Assembly: GCA_029882235.1 (NCBI GenBank)
Contig: JAOULB010000126.1
Coordinates: forward strand, 1-6,329
Reading direction: 5' to 3'
Source of the DNA: Gammaproteobacteria bacterium
Lineage (GTDB): Bacteria > Pseudomonadota > Gammaproteobacteria > UBA6429 > Thiohalophilaceae
DNA length: 6,329 bases
The position numbers and the translations under genes were made by a program. Positions 5,897 through 6,329 of the stretch are shown piece after piece. The notes under the pieces are model-generated. The model had not been told where the DNA came from and did no database searches. It was given only the letters and a program-made list of their open reading frames with translations. Within the stretch, counting starts at the first letter, position 1. The number at the start of each line of letters is the position of its first letter.

Positions 5897-6329
5897 TAGT
5901 TATTCTTGACTCTATCCAGAATTTTTTCAGCCATTGAACCCGTCAAAAGATCATCAGCAGAATCCTTGGTTAGTGCATGCACTGTGATCTGTGTTTTACC
6001 GAGCTCAACGCTTACTGTGCCTGGTGTTAAGGTAATCGAGTTTGCATAGATTACTCGACCAAGATCAGTTTTCTGGGGTAGGGGTACTTTAATCCACTGT
6101 GGGCTGATTGCTTTTGGCTGGTTCGATATTATGCTTTTAATTACACTGATATTTGCATTAAATATCTCTTTCATTAAATAGAGAAAAAAACCTGGCAGTC
6201 GTGAAAATAAATGAGAAGGAAATCCTTCTTCATCAATAATATTCATTCTTGTAGCCAGAATCAGGGTCAAAATTACGGATGCAAGTCCAAAACCTAATAG
6301 CAATACTTCAGTATGGCCAGACAACATAA
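5896..6329 (-). CDS. mrpE: Na+/H+ antiporter subunit E (MrpE), 5' end probably outside window
   Basis: MrpE (MNHE family) has N-terminal membrane helices and a cytoplasmic C-terminal domain; it caps one end of the Mrp complex. From the ATG at 6327, 143 residues are visible. Motifs are LFSRLPGFFLYLMKEIFNANISVIKSII (assembled from residues 40-67; the core is YLMKEIFNANISV) and SITLTPGTVSVELGKTQITVHAL (core LTPGTVSVEL, 100-109), the SxTLTPGT block of the family. MrpE proteins are usually about 155-165 residues and carry one more hydrophobic helix before an LLSGH-like motif. Here the visible protein begins directly at MLSGH. The ATG at 6327 is therefore probably an internal Met, with the real start roughly 15-25 codons beyond the window. 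No ribosome site can be judged because only two bases precede this ATG. The gene is otherwise intact. Confidence 0.93.
   Translation of the reverse strand, partial: MLSGHTEVLLLGFGLASVILTLILATRMNIIDEEGFPSHLFSRLPGFFLYLMKEIFNANISVIKSIISNQPKAISPQWIKVPLPQKTDLGRVIYANSITLTPGTVSVELGKTQITVHALTKDSADDLLTGSMAEKILDRVKNN

Noticed and set aside
1..6329. CRISPR arrays, tRNA genes, insertion sequences, rho-independent terminators
   Set aside because: No spaced direct repeats, tRNA-like folds, transposase frames or GC stem plus T-run were seen. The window is coding almost base to base.

Overview
The window is one tightly packed, entirely minus-strand operon fragment that encodes the membrane arm of an Mrp-type multisubunit cation/proton antiporter, related to the membrane arms of Mbh hydrogenase and complex I. 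Transcription runs from high to low coordinates. In that order the genes are mrpE (5' end probably outside the window), mrpF, mrpG, a MbhD+MbhE-like gene (DUF4040 plus the MrpA C-terminal domain), mrpB, mrpC, mrpD, a second antiporter subunit (here D'), a small two-helix membrane protein, and a third antiporter subunit (here D'') that runs off the low-coordinate end. No gene was found on the plus strand. There is no non-coding stretch longer than a few bases, and neither a promoter nor a terminator can be seen, so the operon starts above 6329 and continues below 1.

All but one of the gene junctions overlap, as TAATG, ATGA, TTGA or 8-nt overlaps. The single exception is a 1-nt gap. This implies one transcript with coupled translation, as expected for subunits of one complex. 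E, F, G, B and C are the small scaffold and ion-path subunits. D, D' and D'' are paralogues of the NuoL/M/N antiporter family, each with the expected transmembrane Glu and Lys residues. The usual large MrpA is absent as one gene. Its C-terminal part is the separate 190-aa MbhD/MbhE-like protein, and its N-terminal NuoL-like part is most plausibly supplied by D', which has the NuoL/MrpA signature APTPVSAxLH. The order E-F-G-(DE)-B-C-D matches the order of the Mrp-like genes in archaeal Mbh operons.

The sequence carries no taxonomic marker. The protein style (for example the MrpC, MrpF and D'' motifs), the moderate GC content (low-to-mid 40s percent by eye) and the Shine-Dalgarno sites fit a proteobacterium, probably a gammaproteobacterium, but this is an inference. 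The expected function is electrogenic Na+(or K+)/H+ exchange at the inner membrane, for pH and sodium homeostasis. If redox-subunit genes lie below position 1, it could instead be the ion-pumping arm of a respiratory complex. The least characterised element is the 81-aa two-helix protein between D' and D'', a candidate accessory subunit.
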